From NCBI RefSeq assembly GCF_932526225.1, contig NC_064035.1:7005501-7069500 (forward strand): a DNA stretch of 64,000 bases, given 5' to 3'. Numbering within the stretch: the first letter of the stretch is position 1; each line of letters starts with the position of its first letter. Made by a program: the position numbers and the translations under genes. Shown piece after piece: positions 1 to 13,252 of the stretch. The notes below the pieces were generated by a model. The model was not told the origin of the DNA. It saw nothing but the letters and a program-made list of their open reading frames with translations, and made no database searches. Source of the stretch: Nematostella vectensis (Eukaryota > Cnidaria > Anthozoa > Actiniaria > Edwardsiidae).

Positions 1-3000
1 GACTCTATCTGCTACAAAAGGTCAAATTACGCAATGCGTGCAATCGCTTTCACAAATGAATCTAGCAAAAGAGAGGAAATCTACCTCTCATCTAATAAAT
101 ATATTTGTATCTTGGGCTTTCTTTCCAAACGCATTAATATATTTAGTGGAGAAATATTCACGCTTTACTTGACTACGTACGCGTGTAGAAGGAATTTGAC
201 CTTGCTAACAAAACCACAATTTGACAGATAGTGCTTGTTGTCAATTAACACCTTGGCTACTAGATATGGCTCTGACAAAACAAATAGATTAGTGCAGTGA
301 CACGAATAGGGAACTGTTCCTTATTCAAGTTAGTTTTCGCGAATAAGGAAATGGAATCTCCCAACGTCCGATTTCGTTTTACGACTTATCCGAATAAGGA
401 ATAGACTATGAAGAGGATTGTCAGTGTTTGCTCATCATTTCTTAATAAAGGAAAGGAAATATCATAACGCCCGATTTCGCTTTAACGACTCCTTTCGAAA
501 GAGTTCTCGAAAAAGGAAATGGTATTTCATAACTCCCGATCTCGTTTTAACTACTTATCCGAATAAGGAATAGACTAAAAAGAGGGTCGTTTATGTTTTC
601 TAAACATTTTTCGAATAAGGAAATGGTATTTCATAACGCCTGATTTCGTTTTACCTACTTAGGAATAGACTAAAGAGAGGGTCGTTTGTGTTTTCTAAAC
701 ATTTCTCGAATAAGGAAATGGTAATTCATAACTCCCGATCTCGTTTTAACTACTTATCCGAATAAGGAATAGACTATAAAGAGGGTTTTTCTATATTTTC
801 TAAACATTTCTCGAATTTCTCGAATAAGGAAATGGAATTTCATAACGCCCGATCTCGTTTTAACTACTTATCCGAATAAGGAATAGACTAAAAAGAGGGT
901 CGTTAGTGTTTTCTAAACAATTCTCGAGAAAGGAAATGGTATTTCATAACGCCTGATTTCTTCTTAAATATTTATTCCAATAAGGAATCTACTTTAAAGA
1001 GGATTGTTAGTATTTTCTCACAATTTGTTTAGAGGAGTATATTCGCGCTTTACTTGACTACGTACGTATGTCGCGTGAATTTGACCTTGCTAACAAAACC
1101 ACCATTTGATAGATAGTACTTGTTGTCAATTAACACCTTGGCTACTAGATATGGCTCTGACAAAACAAATAGATTAGTGCAGTGACACGAATAGGGAACT
1201 GTTCCTTATTCAAGTTAGTTTTCGCGAATAAGGAAATGGAATCTCCCAACGTCCGATTTCGTTTTACGACTTATCCGAATAAGGAATAGACTATGAAGAG
1301 GATTGTCAGTGTTTGCTCATCATTTCTCAATAAAGGAAAGGAAATATCATAACGCCCGATTTCGCTTTAACGACTCCTTTCGAAAGAGTTCTCGAAAAAG
1401 GAAATGGTATTTCATAACTCCCGATCTCGTTTTAACTACTTATCCGAATAAGGAATAGACTAAAAAGAGGGTCGTTAATGTTTTCTAAACATTTCTCGAA
1501 TAAGGAAATGGTATTTCATAACGCCTGATTTCGTTTTACCTACTTATCCGAATAAGGAATAGACTAAAGAGAGGGTTCTTTAGTATTTTCTAAACATTTC
1601 TTTAATAAGGAAATGGTATTTTATAACGCCTGATTTCTTTTTAAATAATTTTTCGAATAAGGAATCTACTTTAAAGAGGATTGTTAGTATTTTCTCACAA
1701 TTTGTTTAGAGGAGTATATTCGCGCTTTACTTGACTACGTACGTATGTCATGTGAATTTGACCTTACTAACAAAACCACAATTTGATAGATAGTACTTGT
1801 TGTCAATTAACACCTTGGCTACTAGATATGGCTCTGACAAAACAAATAGATTAGTGCAGTGACACGAATAGGGAACTGTTCCTTATTCAAGTTAGTTTTC
1901 GCGAATAAGGAAATGGAATCTCCCAACGTCCGATTTCGTTTTACGACTTATCCGAATAAGGAATAGACTATGAAGAGGATTGTCAGTGTTTGCTCATCAT
2001 TTCTCAATAAAGGAAAGGAAATATCATAATGCCCGATTTCGCTTTAACGACTCCTTTCAAAAGAGTTCTCGAAAAAGGAAATGGTATTTCATAACTCCCG
2101 ATCTCGTTTTACGACTTATCCGAATAAGGAATAGACTATGAGGAGGATTGTCAGTGTTTGCTCATCATTTCTCAATAAAGGAAATGAAATTTCATAACTC
2201 CCAATTTCGCTTTAACTACTTATCAGAATAAGGAATAGACTAAAAAGAGGGTCGTTTATGTTTTCTAAACATTTCTCGAATAAGAAAATGGAATTTCATA
2301 ACGCCCGATCTCGTTTTACGACTTATCCGAATAAGGAATAGACTAAAGAGAGGGTTCTTTAGTATTTTCTTAACATTTCTCGAATAAGGAAATGGTATTT
2401 CATAACGCCTGATTTCGTTTTAACTACTTATCCAAATAAGGAATAGACTAAAAAGAGGGTCGTTTGTGTTTTCTAAACATTTCTCGAATAAAGAAATGGA
2501 ATTTTATAACGCCCGATATCGTTTTACGACTTATCCGAATAAGGAATAGAGAAAGAGAGGGTTCTTTAGTATTTTCTAAACATTTCTCGAATAAGGAAAT
2601 GGTATTTCATAACGCCTGATTTCGTTTTAACTACTTATCCGAATAAGGAATAAACTATGAAGAATATTGTCAGTGTTTGTGTGTTTTGTGAAATACCATT
2701 TCCTTATTCGAGAAATGTTTAGAAAACACAAACGACCCTCTTTTTAGTCTGTTCCTTATTCGGATAAGTAGGTAAAACGAAATCAGGCGTTATGAAATAC
2801 CATTTCCTTATTCGAAAAATGTTTAGAAAACATAAACGACCCTCTTTTTAGTCTATTCCTTATTCGGATAAGTAGTTAAAACGAGATCGGGAGTTATGAA
2901 ATACCATTTCCTTATTCGAGAAATGTTTAGAAAGTACTAAAGAACCCTCTTTTTAGTCTGTTCCTTATTCGGATAAGTAGGTAAAACGAAATCAGGCGTT

Positions 3001-4051
3001 ATGAAATACCATTTCCTTATTCGAAAAATGTTTAGAAAACATAAACGACCCTCTTTTTAGTCTATTCCTTATTCGGATAAGTAGTTAAAACGAGATCGGG
3101 AGTTATGAAATACCATTTCCTTATTCGAGAAATGTTTAGAAAGTACTAAAGAACCCTCTTTTTAGTCTGTTCCTTATTCGGATAAGTAGGTAAAACGAAA
3201 TCAGGCGTTATGAAATACCATTTCCTTATTCGAAAAATGTTTAGAAAACATAAACGACCCTCTTTTTAGTCTATTCCTTATTCGGATAAGTAGTTAAAAC
3301 GAGATCGGGAGTTATGAAATACCATTTCCTTATTCGAGAAATGTTTAGAAAGTACTAAAGAACCCTCTCTTTACTCTATTCCTTATTCGGATAAGTCGTA
3401 AAACGAAATCGGACGTTGGGAGATTCCATTTACTTATTCGAGAAATGTTTAGAAAATATAAAAAACCCTCTTTTTAGTCTATTCCTTATTCGGATAAGTA
3501 GTTAAAACGAGATCGGGAGTTATGAAATACCATTTCCTTTTTCGAGAACTCTTTCGAAAGGAGTCGTTAAAGCGAAATCGGGCGTCATGATATTTCCTTT
3601 CCTTTATTGAGAAATGATGAGCAAACACTGACAATCCTCTTCATAGTCTATTCCTTATTCGGATAAGTCGTAAAACGAAATCGGACGTTGGGAGATTCCA
3701 TTTCCTTATCCGCGAAAACTAACTTGAATAAGGAACAGTTCCCTATTCGTGTCACTGCACTAATCTATTTGTTTTGTCAGAGCCATATCTAGTAGCCAAG
3801 GTGTTACTTGACAACAAGCACTATCTGTCAAATTGTGGTTTTGTTAGCAAGGTCAAATTCCTTCTACACGCGTACGTAGTCAAGTAAAACGTGAATATTT
3901 CTCCTCTAAATATATTAATGCGTTTGAAAAGAAAGCCTAAGATACAAATACATTTATTAGATGAGAGGTAGATTTCCTCTCTTTTGCTAGATTCATTTGT
4001 GAAAGCGATTGCACGCATTGCGTAATTTGACCTTTTGTAGCAGATAGAGTC
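1..4051. mobile_element. Foldback DNA transposon with long terminal inverted repeats
   Basis: The first bases (gactctatctgctac...) recur as their reverse complement ending at 4051, and the match runs inward for several hundred bases. The arms are mostly degenerate ~104-bp monomers carrying the motif cgaataaggaaatgg. Orientation flips near 2690, so 1-2690 and 2691-4051 form two opposing arms. The left arm also carries a longer unit repeated at about 238, 1123 and 1800; the right arm has a two-monomer unit of about 208 bp repeated three times. No transposase reading frame is visible, so it is probably non-autonomous. The left edge coincides with the window edge, so a target-site duplication cannot be seen. 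Confidence 0.85.
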
Positions 4052-5890
4052 TCATGTTCACAGCTCCGTTAAAGCATCCAAATTTACCCGACGAAAATGC
4101 TGTTGGACTTGTTCTGAATAAACTGTTATGCCTAAATACTGTTTCAACTCGAATTAAAAGGTATCATGTAAGTACCCCCCCGGATTTGAATAAGGAACTG
4201 AGCGAATAAGGAAACAGACGAAAAAGGAACTGCGAATAAGGAACTAACTTCACTCTGGTCACGCTTCTACCTTGCCAATTTGGATTGGGCTATGAGCCAA
4301 TATCTGGACCTGAGTAAAGCTGGGACAGTACTGCTACATGGCAAAAGCATTCTTATAAAATAAAATATTGAGCTTTGATGTGCCAAGTAAAATGCCATAT
4401 TTCTTAAGTATGCTTTGATTCGGGAGCAACACAAACTCCACATCAAGTCAATTTTTACTTCTTGCAACAAGAATCATTTAGTAAGTTACAGTATAGTAGT
4501 TTTACAGAATCAATTCAAGTGTTTCGATTCAATTTAGCCACCGAGTCAGTACAATTTTTTCAGGTTGCAATAGCGCAAATTTCAAGTGAAAGCTTTTATT
4601 TTAATATTTCTAGTTTTTTTTTTCCTTCTAACTATCGATCATCACGAGCCTGATACGAAGCGATACCCTTCAACACTCTCAGTACTATAATGACTGTTAA
4701 CAAGGCCTAAACGAAAAGCTTTAAAAGCAACAAATAGAAACCTCAAAGTAACTTAGAGCACTTGAAGTTAATGCTTTTTTGACTCGAGGGGTGAAAAGTT
4801 GATTCAATAGTAAAACCTGAATGATTGAGACTTTATCACACGCGTAGACTTCAGCAGCAGCGAAACTACAAAATGTGTTTTAAAACTTTCACTGAGTTGC
4901 GGTAAAACAATTTACCTTTTGCTTCCTGGTCTCGTTTTAGTTCATTGAGCCGATGGTACAGACGACAGCATTCCGCCTTCTACGGGTTGTTTCTACTCGA
5001 CCAGCCACTCGTGAATGAAGTCGCTACTTGACAAAGGTCGTGTTGTTTTTGAGGGGCGGGAATTTCCCGCCAATGGATACCACGTGACCATATACTGAAG
5101 TTAGGAGGGGAGGGGTGGTTATTAAATTTCTATGATTTGGAACCTAGATAGACATAATAGGCAGATGAAATACCCATACCAAAATAATGATTAAGACTGA
5201 TTGCTTGAGAACTTAAAGCAAAATCATTCGCCAGTTCCTTTATAAATATATCTGTTTTAAATATTTTAGAAAATTTGAAATCGTTTTTACAGGTCTCAAT
5301 GATATTTTTTGGCAGGGCACACATTTTTTATTTCTTTTATAGGAACCTTTAAAATCGTACCAAAAGAGGCTGTAGGTGTAAAATTTTATGTAAGAATATT
5401 TTTTGGCAAATTATTGGTTGAATCTATAAATAATAACTTAATTAAATATTTGGCTTATCTGCCTTGAATTGACATACACAAGAACAGTCCCAGGCATAAA
5501 GCCACCTCTCACTATTATTCACTATTAAAGTTTATTGCTTTGTGAATGAAAAAGTTAAAAGCTTATATTACAAATTTAAAATTCTACAAACATAGTCTAC
5601 TAACAGCAAGTTACTGTATAAATAAAATGTTATACATTCTCATTTGATTTTTAGCCTTTAATTGACACAGCGCTACTTGAAAAAGGGATAAAAAGTTCCA
5701 TTCTGTAAATTCTAAAGAACAAATAAGCTTTACAGCTGGGGATGGGGTGGAGGAGAGATGGCGTTCCCTAGACTTAACTGTTAGGATAATGGTCATACCC
5801 TTTGGGTTTCTTTTAATCATGTAGATGAGCATACTTTACCAAAATCCTAGGAATAGCCACCCCCCCACCCCCAAATCAGCAGAAGCTACA
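4052..5890. other. Non-coding AT-rich spacer
   Basis: No supported gene. At 4190-4255 there are a few more gaataaggaac motifs like those of the neighbouring foldback element, suggesting a related fragment. The rest has only short chance reading frames and a C-rich run near 5862. Confidence 0.6.
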
Positions 5891-6410
5891 TACAGTGGAG
5901 CCTGGATTTTACTAGGTGCCTTGGGAGAAAGAAAATATATCGTAAAATCGAGGTATTGTTAAAGAGGTCCTCGATTTTACAATATAAAGGAAAACCCTTT
6001 GAAAATATCATTGTAGCGAGGTCAAGTTAATTATCAACTTTTACGAAATAATATTATTGTAACTGTACTCTGGGTAAGACTGTACAGTTACTCTCTGTAA
6101 GACTTTAATCTCCATGTAACAAGATCTGTCAAGTCAAGAAAATCGATTAACTGTACTGTACATGTGTGGTGTATCAAGTTTTACTCTCTTTCTTGATAGA
6201 CAGAATTAGTAATATCATTGTACCAAGGTCAAAATTACGCTTGGGAAAACAGATTTTTATAGTAAAATCAAGAATATTGTTGTATCCAATATATTAGATC
6301 GAGGTTATTTTTCAAACAATTCACTGTATTTCCGCCGGGAGAAAGGAACATCATCGTAAAATTGAGGTTATCATAAAATCCAGAATTGTAATATCCAGGT
6401 TCCGCTGTAT
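5891..6410. mobile_element. MITE with Tc1/mariner/pogo-like ends
   Basis: The left end reads tacagtggagcctgg and the right end, in inverse orientation, ccaggttccgctgta. Taking cagtgga..cctgg as the terminus leaves TA on each side, the target duplication of the IS630-Tc1-mariner group. The interior repeats the motif taaaatcgagg in both orientations and has no coding capacity. Family assignment rests only on the termini. Confidence 0.6.
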
Positions 6411-6593
6411 AATATATATTTACTTGGACACTCAGTGCATTTGATGCATTTTAATGCACTGAGTACTCAAGTGATTGTATAACAGCAACTGTCAAGTCTA
6501 GCACTATTTTGGCTCCCGGTGAAAGATTTCAACTGGAATATAATATATATTATTACAATGACAAAGAATAAAATCTTCTGCATGAATTCTCTT

Positions 6594-9365
6594 TCAGCTT
6601 TCAGGTTTCATAAATTTCCCTTGCACAAATATCCTGGGAACATCAATATTCTCTTTTTTGTTTACAGTTCTTTTTTCAACATACTTATTCATTAGTACTA
6701 CAAAGCCTGCCTTTTTAAAAAGCACTTCTAAGTCATCTGTAAAAAAAGTAAAGGAAAAGTTATGAGGACACAAATAGGAAGTTGATTAGGTTTTTGTTCA
6801 TCTCCGAAACCTCCCCCACATAACTTATTTTTGTACACTTCCTTAGTACCAAGTTCACAATGATGCCACAAATATTCCTTTAACTTCATGTCCCAATACA
6901 AAATTAACTACCTCATCATGCTTTTATCTACCCATGGTTTCTTAGGTTATAGAACTGCTATTTGCCAATCTCAATTTGGTATTTCACACTGACAACCTTT
7001 AAAATAGGTGTATATGGAAAATAGCTACATTTAAATCATTCAGATATCTTCAAATGTCTTGCTATACCTTGAGAAAAATAAAAGGCTCTTGTTCCATCTT
7101 GACGAACATAGAACTGTTCTGACAGCTTGTGTCCAGGAGCAAATCTCAACATGGCATGGTCATAAAGTCCATAATCACGCAATAATAGTAAGCCCCCAGG
7201 CTTGAGAACCTGTAAAAAAGATAATATGGTAGTACCCAATTTTGTTCATATGTAGTATTGACAAGTATTTTAAGTAATTGTGAAAAAGACCATATAACAG
7301 TGCTGTACACTGCCCTGATTACTATAGCACCATTATGAAACACTGTCAAGACTGTAATTAACTAAGCTGTTCAAGCCAAGCACATAGCAAGGTGTAGTTG
7401 CAGGGCCACACCCACCTCCACCCCCCAAAAGCTGTCTTTTCCTATTTTCCTATTGAAGAATAGCCTAATTTTAGGTGTGATATATATGCCTCATTCCCTC
7501 AGTAAATCCTGCCACATGTCGGCAGCCATGGTACATGGTACCAAGGTTCAAGTTATACAAAAATCATTAATTAATGGCTATAAACAAAAATATGGGTCAT
7601 TATGCTGCAAAAATTGAGGATCAGAACAGTAAAAGAGAATAGGACTACAAAAATTGTTGTACCTTGAAGATATTGAGCAAAGCAGTAATCATTTTATCAG
7701 GGTGAATTGCTGATAACACGAATATCAAGGTAGCAATATCAACACTGCACGCAGGAATGTTTTCAAGTAGATCATCTTTAGTCAGATCACATTGAAATGC
7801 ATTCACTTTTGCCTCATCATAGAAGGGGCTCTCCTGTAAAATGAGAAAAATGTAACGCTTATGAGATTAGGAGATGTAAGGGGATTGGCTTACAATCGAT
7901 TTCATTGTTGTCCATGAAGTAAGGGGGTTCACAAGGGGTAAGGGGGGTCAAATATTATTATTCGATGCCTTGTGTAGGATCTTTATCTTGTATGATATTA
8001 AAAACAAAAACAAATGGATTAAGGTGTCAAAAAATCTACAAATAGGTTAATGCTGTGGACTTAAAAGCAATCCTCATGCAAGTAAATTGAAGACATCTGA
8101 AACTTGTTAATGTCTTTATTTCTTGGACAACATAAATGGATAATAAACAACCTACCTTAACAAAATTAACAGCCCTAGGTGAGAAGTCACAAGCATGGAA
8201 ATAAAAATTATAGCCCTCTTCCAGCAAGGGGTTGATGAGGTTTCCTACCCCACAACCAGCTTCAAGAAGAACTTTTTCATTTAACTTTTCATCCTAAATA
8301 ATAACAAAACAAAATTAGAAACAACCCATTTACAAAACAGGAATTTTCACTATGATACTAAAACAGAAAACATTCCGACATTTCACAGAACTTTTATTTT
8401 AATTGTTACTTTGACCAATCATATGGTGAGTAGCCTGTAATGCAACGTGAACATGTGAATGTTCTCACCCTAAATCCCAAAATAGCTTAAACTGCTTTTT
8501 CTCGTGTCGTGTCGTCAGCCAACTAAATTTCCACTTGCCTTTCACCTAACAACATTCAAAGCTCGCCTTGACAACATGCTGTTGTGACGTCCAAACTTAT
8601 AGTTTTTATGCAAAAAATCATTGACAAACTACTGGCATTCAACGGTTAACTGGGCAGTGCAGTACATTCACTCAAAATATAAAGCGAAACCCAATCCTCA
8701 ATAGTCAGTGTTTCTCCCACTGGTCACCAAAGTTTATGGATTGGTATATCTCTTATACATTATAAGCTTTTTGTATGAGTTTTTAACTTAGTGAAATAAC
8801 ATAATAAAATTAATTGTAATTTCTTGTTTGTTCTTTATGAACTTCTTTTGGGGTTATTCTTGCAGCACCTTCCTATTTAAATAAAGACGAATGATCCCAA
8901 GTTTCTAAGAGGTGTCTGGGAGGTTCCACAGAGGTAATAATCTGCAATTATTAGTTATTTTGCAAATCCATGAGCTTTGATCTTGTGTGACCTTTTCTGA
9001 TCCCATTTAGTGTCGGATCGAGGTCTGGTGATAAGAGAGCATATTTCCATGGCTATTTCCATAATCCATGGTCGTGTTTATCTGAATCACTAACAACTGA
9101 ACCTAACCTCCACGTTGAGTAACTCAGTGAATTCTCTTGTTGTCCAACGCCTGTCCTTGAAAAAGTTTGTTGAATTTCTCTTGTAAAACAAATCCCAGTT
9201 TTTACGAGCATCTTGCTCTAACTTGTTTCTTTTGAATTCTGAAATACAGGAAGTGTCTCGTTCAAGTTTTTGTTTCTCTTCGTCTGTTAAAACTCTGGGG
9301 TATAGACCTTGTATAGAAGACTCCGTCTCATTTTGAATGTCTCTAATGTCTTTTCCTTCCGCCAT
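6594..9365 (-). CDS. METTL6: METTL6-like tRNA N3-methylcytidine methyltransferase
   Basis: Five exons on the minus strand: 9365-9108, 8293-8156, 7833-7663, 7209-7068 and 6736-6594, all with GT donors and AG acceptors, giving 283 residues, the usual size. The N-terminal block NWDLFYKRNSTNFF (about 56-69) is the METTL2/6/8 hallmark. SAM-binding motif I, EAGCGVGN, is at 97-104, ACDFSPRA at 120-127, FQCDLT at 145-150 and RDYGLYDHAM at 200-209. In characterised animals METTL6 makes m3C at position 32 of tRNA-Ser together with seryl-tRNA synthetase. Similarity is closest to METTL6, including the short N-terminus and the end FVQGKFMKP. It is divergent from SUMO with about 310 bp between the start codons. 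I see no disabling change. Confidence 0.96.
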
Positions 9366-9676
9366 CTTGAACTAGGATCCGGTTACGCTCCGTTATTTGC
9401 TAACACAGGTAGCCCAAAATCAATGTTGTTAAAAAAAAACATATATAAAAAAGAACAAGTCAAGAAGAAGAAAAAATCAAATCAAAACTGTATCTTGAAC
9501 AATAAGTCGGTAAAACATTTTAAGCATTTTTTTATATAAGTCTTATTATAGTTGAGTATGATAGAATACCCAGAGTGCATTTCTGGAGGAAAATCGGAAG
9601 GCAGTGTCCCGTGAGCCTTTGCATGCGCGATAAGCGGCGTGAACGAAGTTTGGACTTTGAAGAAAAAGCCATCACA
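9366..9676. promoter_or_regulatory. Shared METTL6/SUMO divergent promoter region
   Basis: The two start codons (9365 minus, 9677 plus) point away from each other across 311 bp. This must hold both 5' UTRs and both core promoters, so a bidirectional promoter is the simplest reading. No TATA box stands out. An A-rich run lies at 9427-9480. Confidence 0.6.
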
Positions 9677-11225
9677 ATGAGTGAAGAAAATAAGGTATTT
9701 TGACATTGCTCAGCTTTTATAAGATGCAGCAAATAGATGTAACGCGATTCATGTTATTCTAATCTGTTTATTTGTGTGATTTCTCGATAGGAAGTAAAGC
9801 CAGAGTCGGAGCACATCAACTTGAAAGTCATGGGTTCGGTAAGATCTTTACTTGACACTCGCGATAATTTTGCTCGAAAATATACCCAACCAAAGTCAAT
9901 CAAGACTAGACTTGTGTGCAATTTTCTTTTCTCGGATTTAAAATAGGTTTTACTTTGTAAAAGTACTCTATTTACACATTTGCTGAGCTAGTTCATGCAG
10001 TAAATTCTATTCATCACAAGTTCTATCAAACATGACATTGTATGCTCGAATGGATTGTTTGACATTTGCGGAACATGTGAATACTTCCAAAGCCTCACAG
10101 ATTTGCTCTCCGCTCATCTTAATTTGCACTCTTCGATTATTTCGGTGTCTTCTTGTGTTGGTGATCGAGACATTGACGTTTCTACCGCGGTTTAATAAAT
10201 CATTCGGTCTAATACCATTTGGCGGGAGATTGTCCACGTGGTGTCTTGCCATCAAATTCCAATATGATCTTAGTTTCCCTGATAATGTCTTGCTTATAAA
10301 CTTAAATTTGTATTTCAGGATAACTCCGAGGTCCATTTCAAAATAAAGAAGACCACACAGTTGAAAAAATTGAAGGCAGCCTATTGTGACAGACAGGTTA
10401 GTTGTTTACTTATCTATCCCATTATGACAGGTTTTCAAAAACACTGAAATAGTGTTAATCACAAATAAGGGCACTTAATATCACACCAAAAATGACTATC
10501 ATATCCCCATCTTTTTCTAAAAGAAGAAGAGTCCATAACTTCCCACCCCGGAAACATTCAAATAACAAACTCTTAAAGTTATTATTGGTAAAAATTATCA
10601 TTAGTGAAGATGTTGACTAGCCAATTCATTTCGCTTTGATTATTACGATACCATCAGACCTATGCACAACCTCAACCTCACCCCACTAAATTAGGGTTTT
10701 AAAGTCAAATCTTGATAATCACAACAATACAGCAGGGGTTGGACATTCTATTTGATTTGTAGGATTAACCTTTTTAATATTTTTTTCCAGGGTGTTCAGA
10801 TGAACTCAGTACGATTTCTTTTCGATGGACAAAGAATAAATGATGATCAAACTCCTAAACAGGTTAGTTTATTTTGTGAAGGAAAAACACATAATTGATC
10901 ATATAGCCGTGCTCTGATTGGTCAATTCAGAACATATCCTCATCAGAGTTTATAACCCCCCATACTCCTAAAAATATACCCCAACAATCCAAGGGAGAGA
11001 TGATCTCATTTTCATTTTCAAGATATGCGATTAGAATAACTGTTGACAAACATCAACCTTGATTTCTTATCAACTTGCAGACATACAGTATGTATGAACT
11101 CAGAAACATTTGTCACCAAAATTCTACAATTCTAATGTACTTTTTGCAATTTTGTGCTATTTCAGCTTGAAATGGAAGATGATGATGTAATTGAAGTATA
11201 CCAAGAGCAGACAGGTGGATTATGA
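9677..11225 (+). CDS. SUMO1: SUMO (small ubiquitin-related modifier)
   Basis: Five exons (9677-9694, 9791-9838, 10319-10396, 10791-10862, 11166-11225), all phase 0, encode 91 residues. The ubiquitin-fold core contains [36 protein letters not shown] and [15 protein letters not shown]. The Gly89-Gly90 pair is followed by a single Leu, so a SENP-type protease need remove only one residue before conjugation through E1 (SAE1/UBA2) and UBC9. The core looks most like vertebrate SUMO1, but the short tail contains VKPE (Lys9), a psi-K-x-E acceptor like the chain-forming site of SUMO2/3. The symbol reflects core similarity only; orthology to SUMO1 versus SUMO2/3 is unresolved. Confidence 0.96.
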
Positions 11226-11502
11226 GGAGAGGTGCATTCCCTGAGTTCAATACAAACTGTACATTAGAAACATACTGCAACAGCATTGCTACCATGCCAA
11301 GATCTGCACTTTCCCAGGATTGTTGATATAGGCGAACATTTTCTAGCTGGCAGGACCATGGATTGCCATTTTATCTGCATATTTTTTTTTTATGTTTGTA
11401 ATGTTGATGTTGTAGTTCTATCAAATGACAATAATAAGAAGTATGCTCATCTTATGATGAGGAGCAAATTCTGCACCACTTATGTTTGAATATCCATTTT
11501 GT

Positions 11503-11508
11503 AATAAA
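11503..11508 (+). terminator. SUMO polyadenylation signal
   Basis: AATAAA about 280 bases after the SUMO stop codon, followed by a T-rich stretch. A canonical poly(A) signal at a plausible 3' UTR distance. Confidence 0.6.

Positions 11509-13252
<1,744 letters not shown>

Noticed and set aside
34..231. 65-codon ORF repeated at 3821-4018 on the other strand
   Set aside because: It is the two inverted copies of a transposon end; identity reflects the repeat, not coding constraint.
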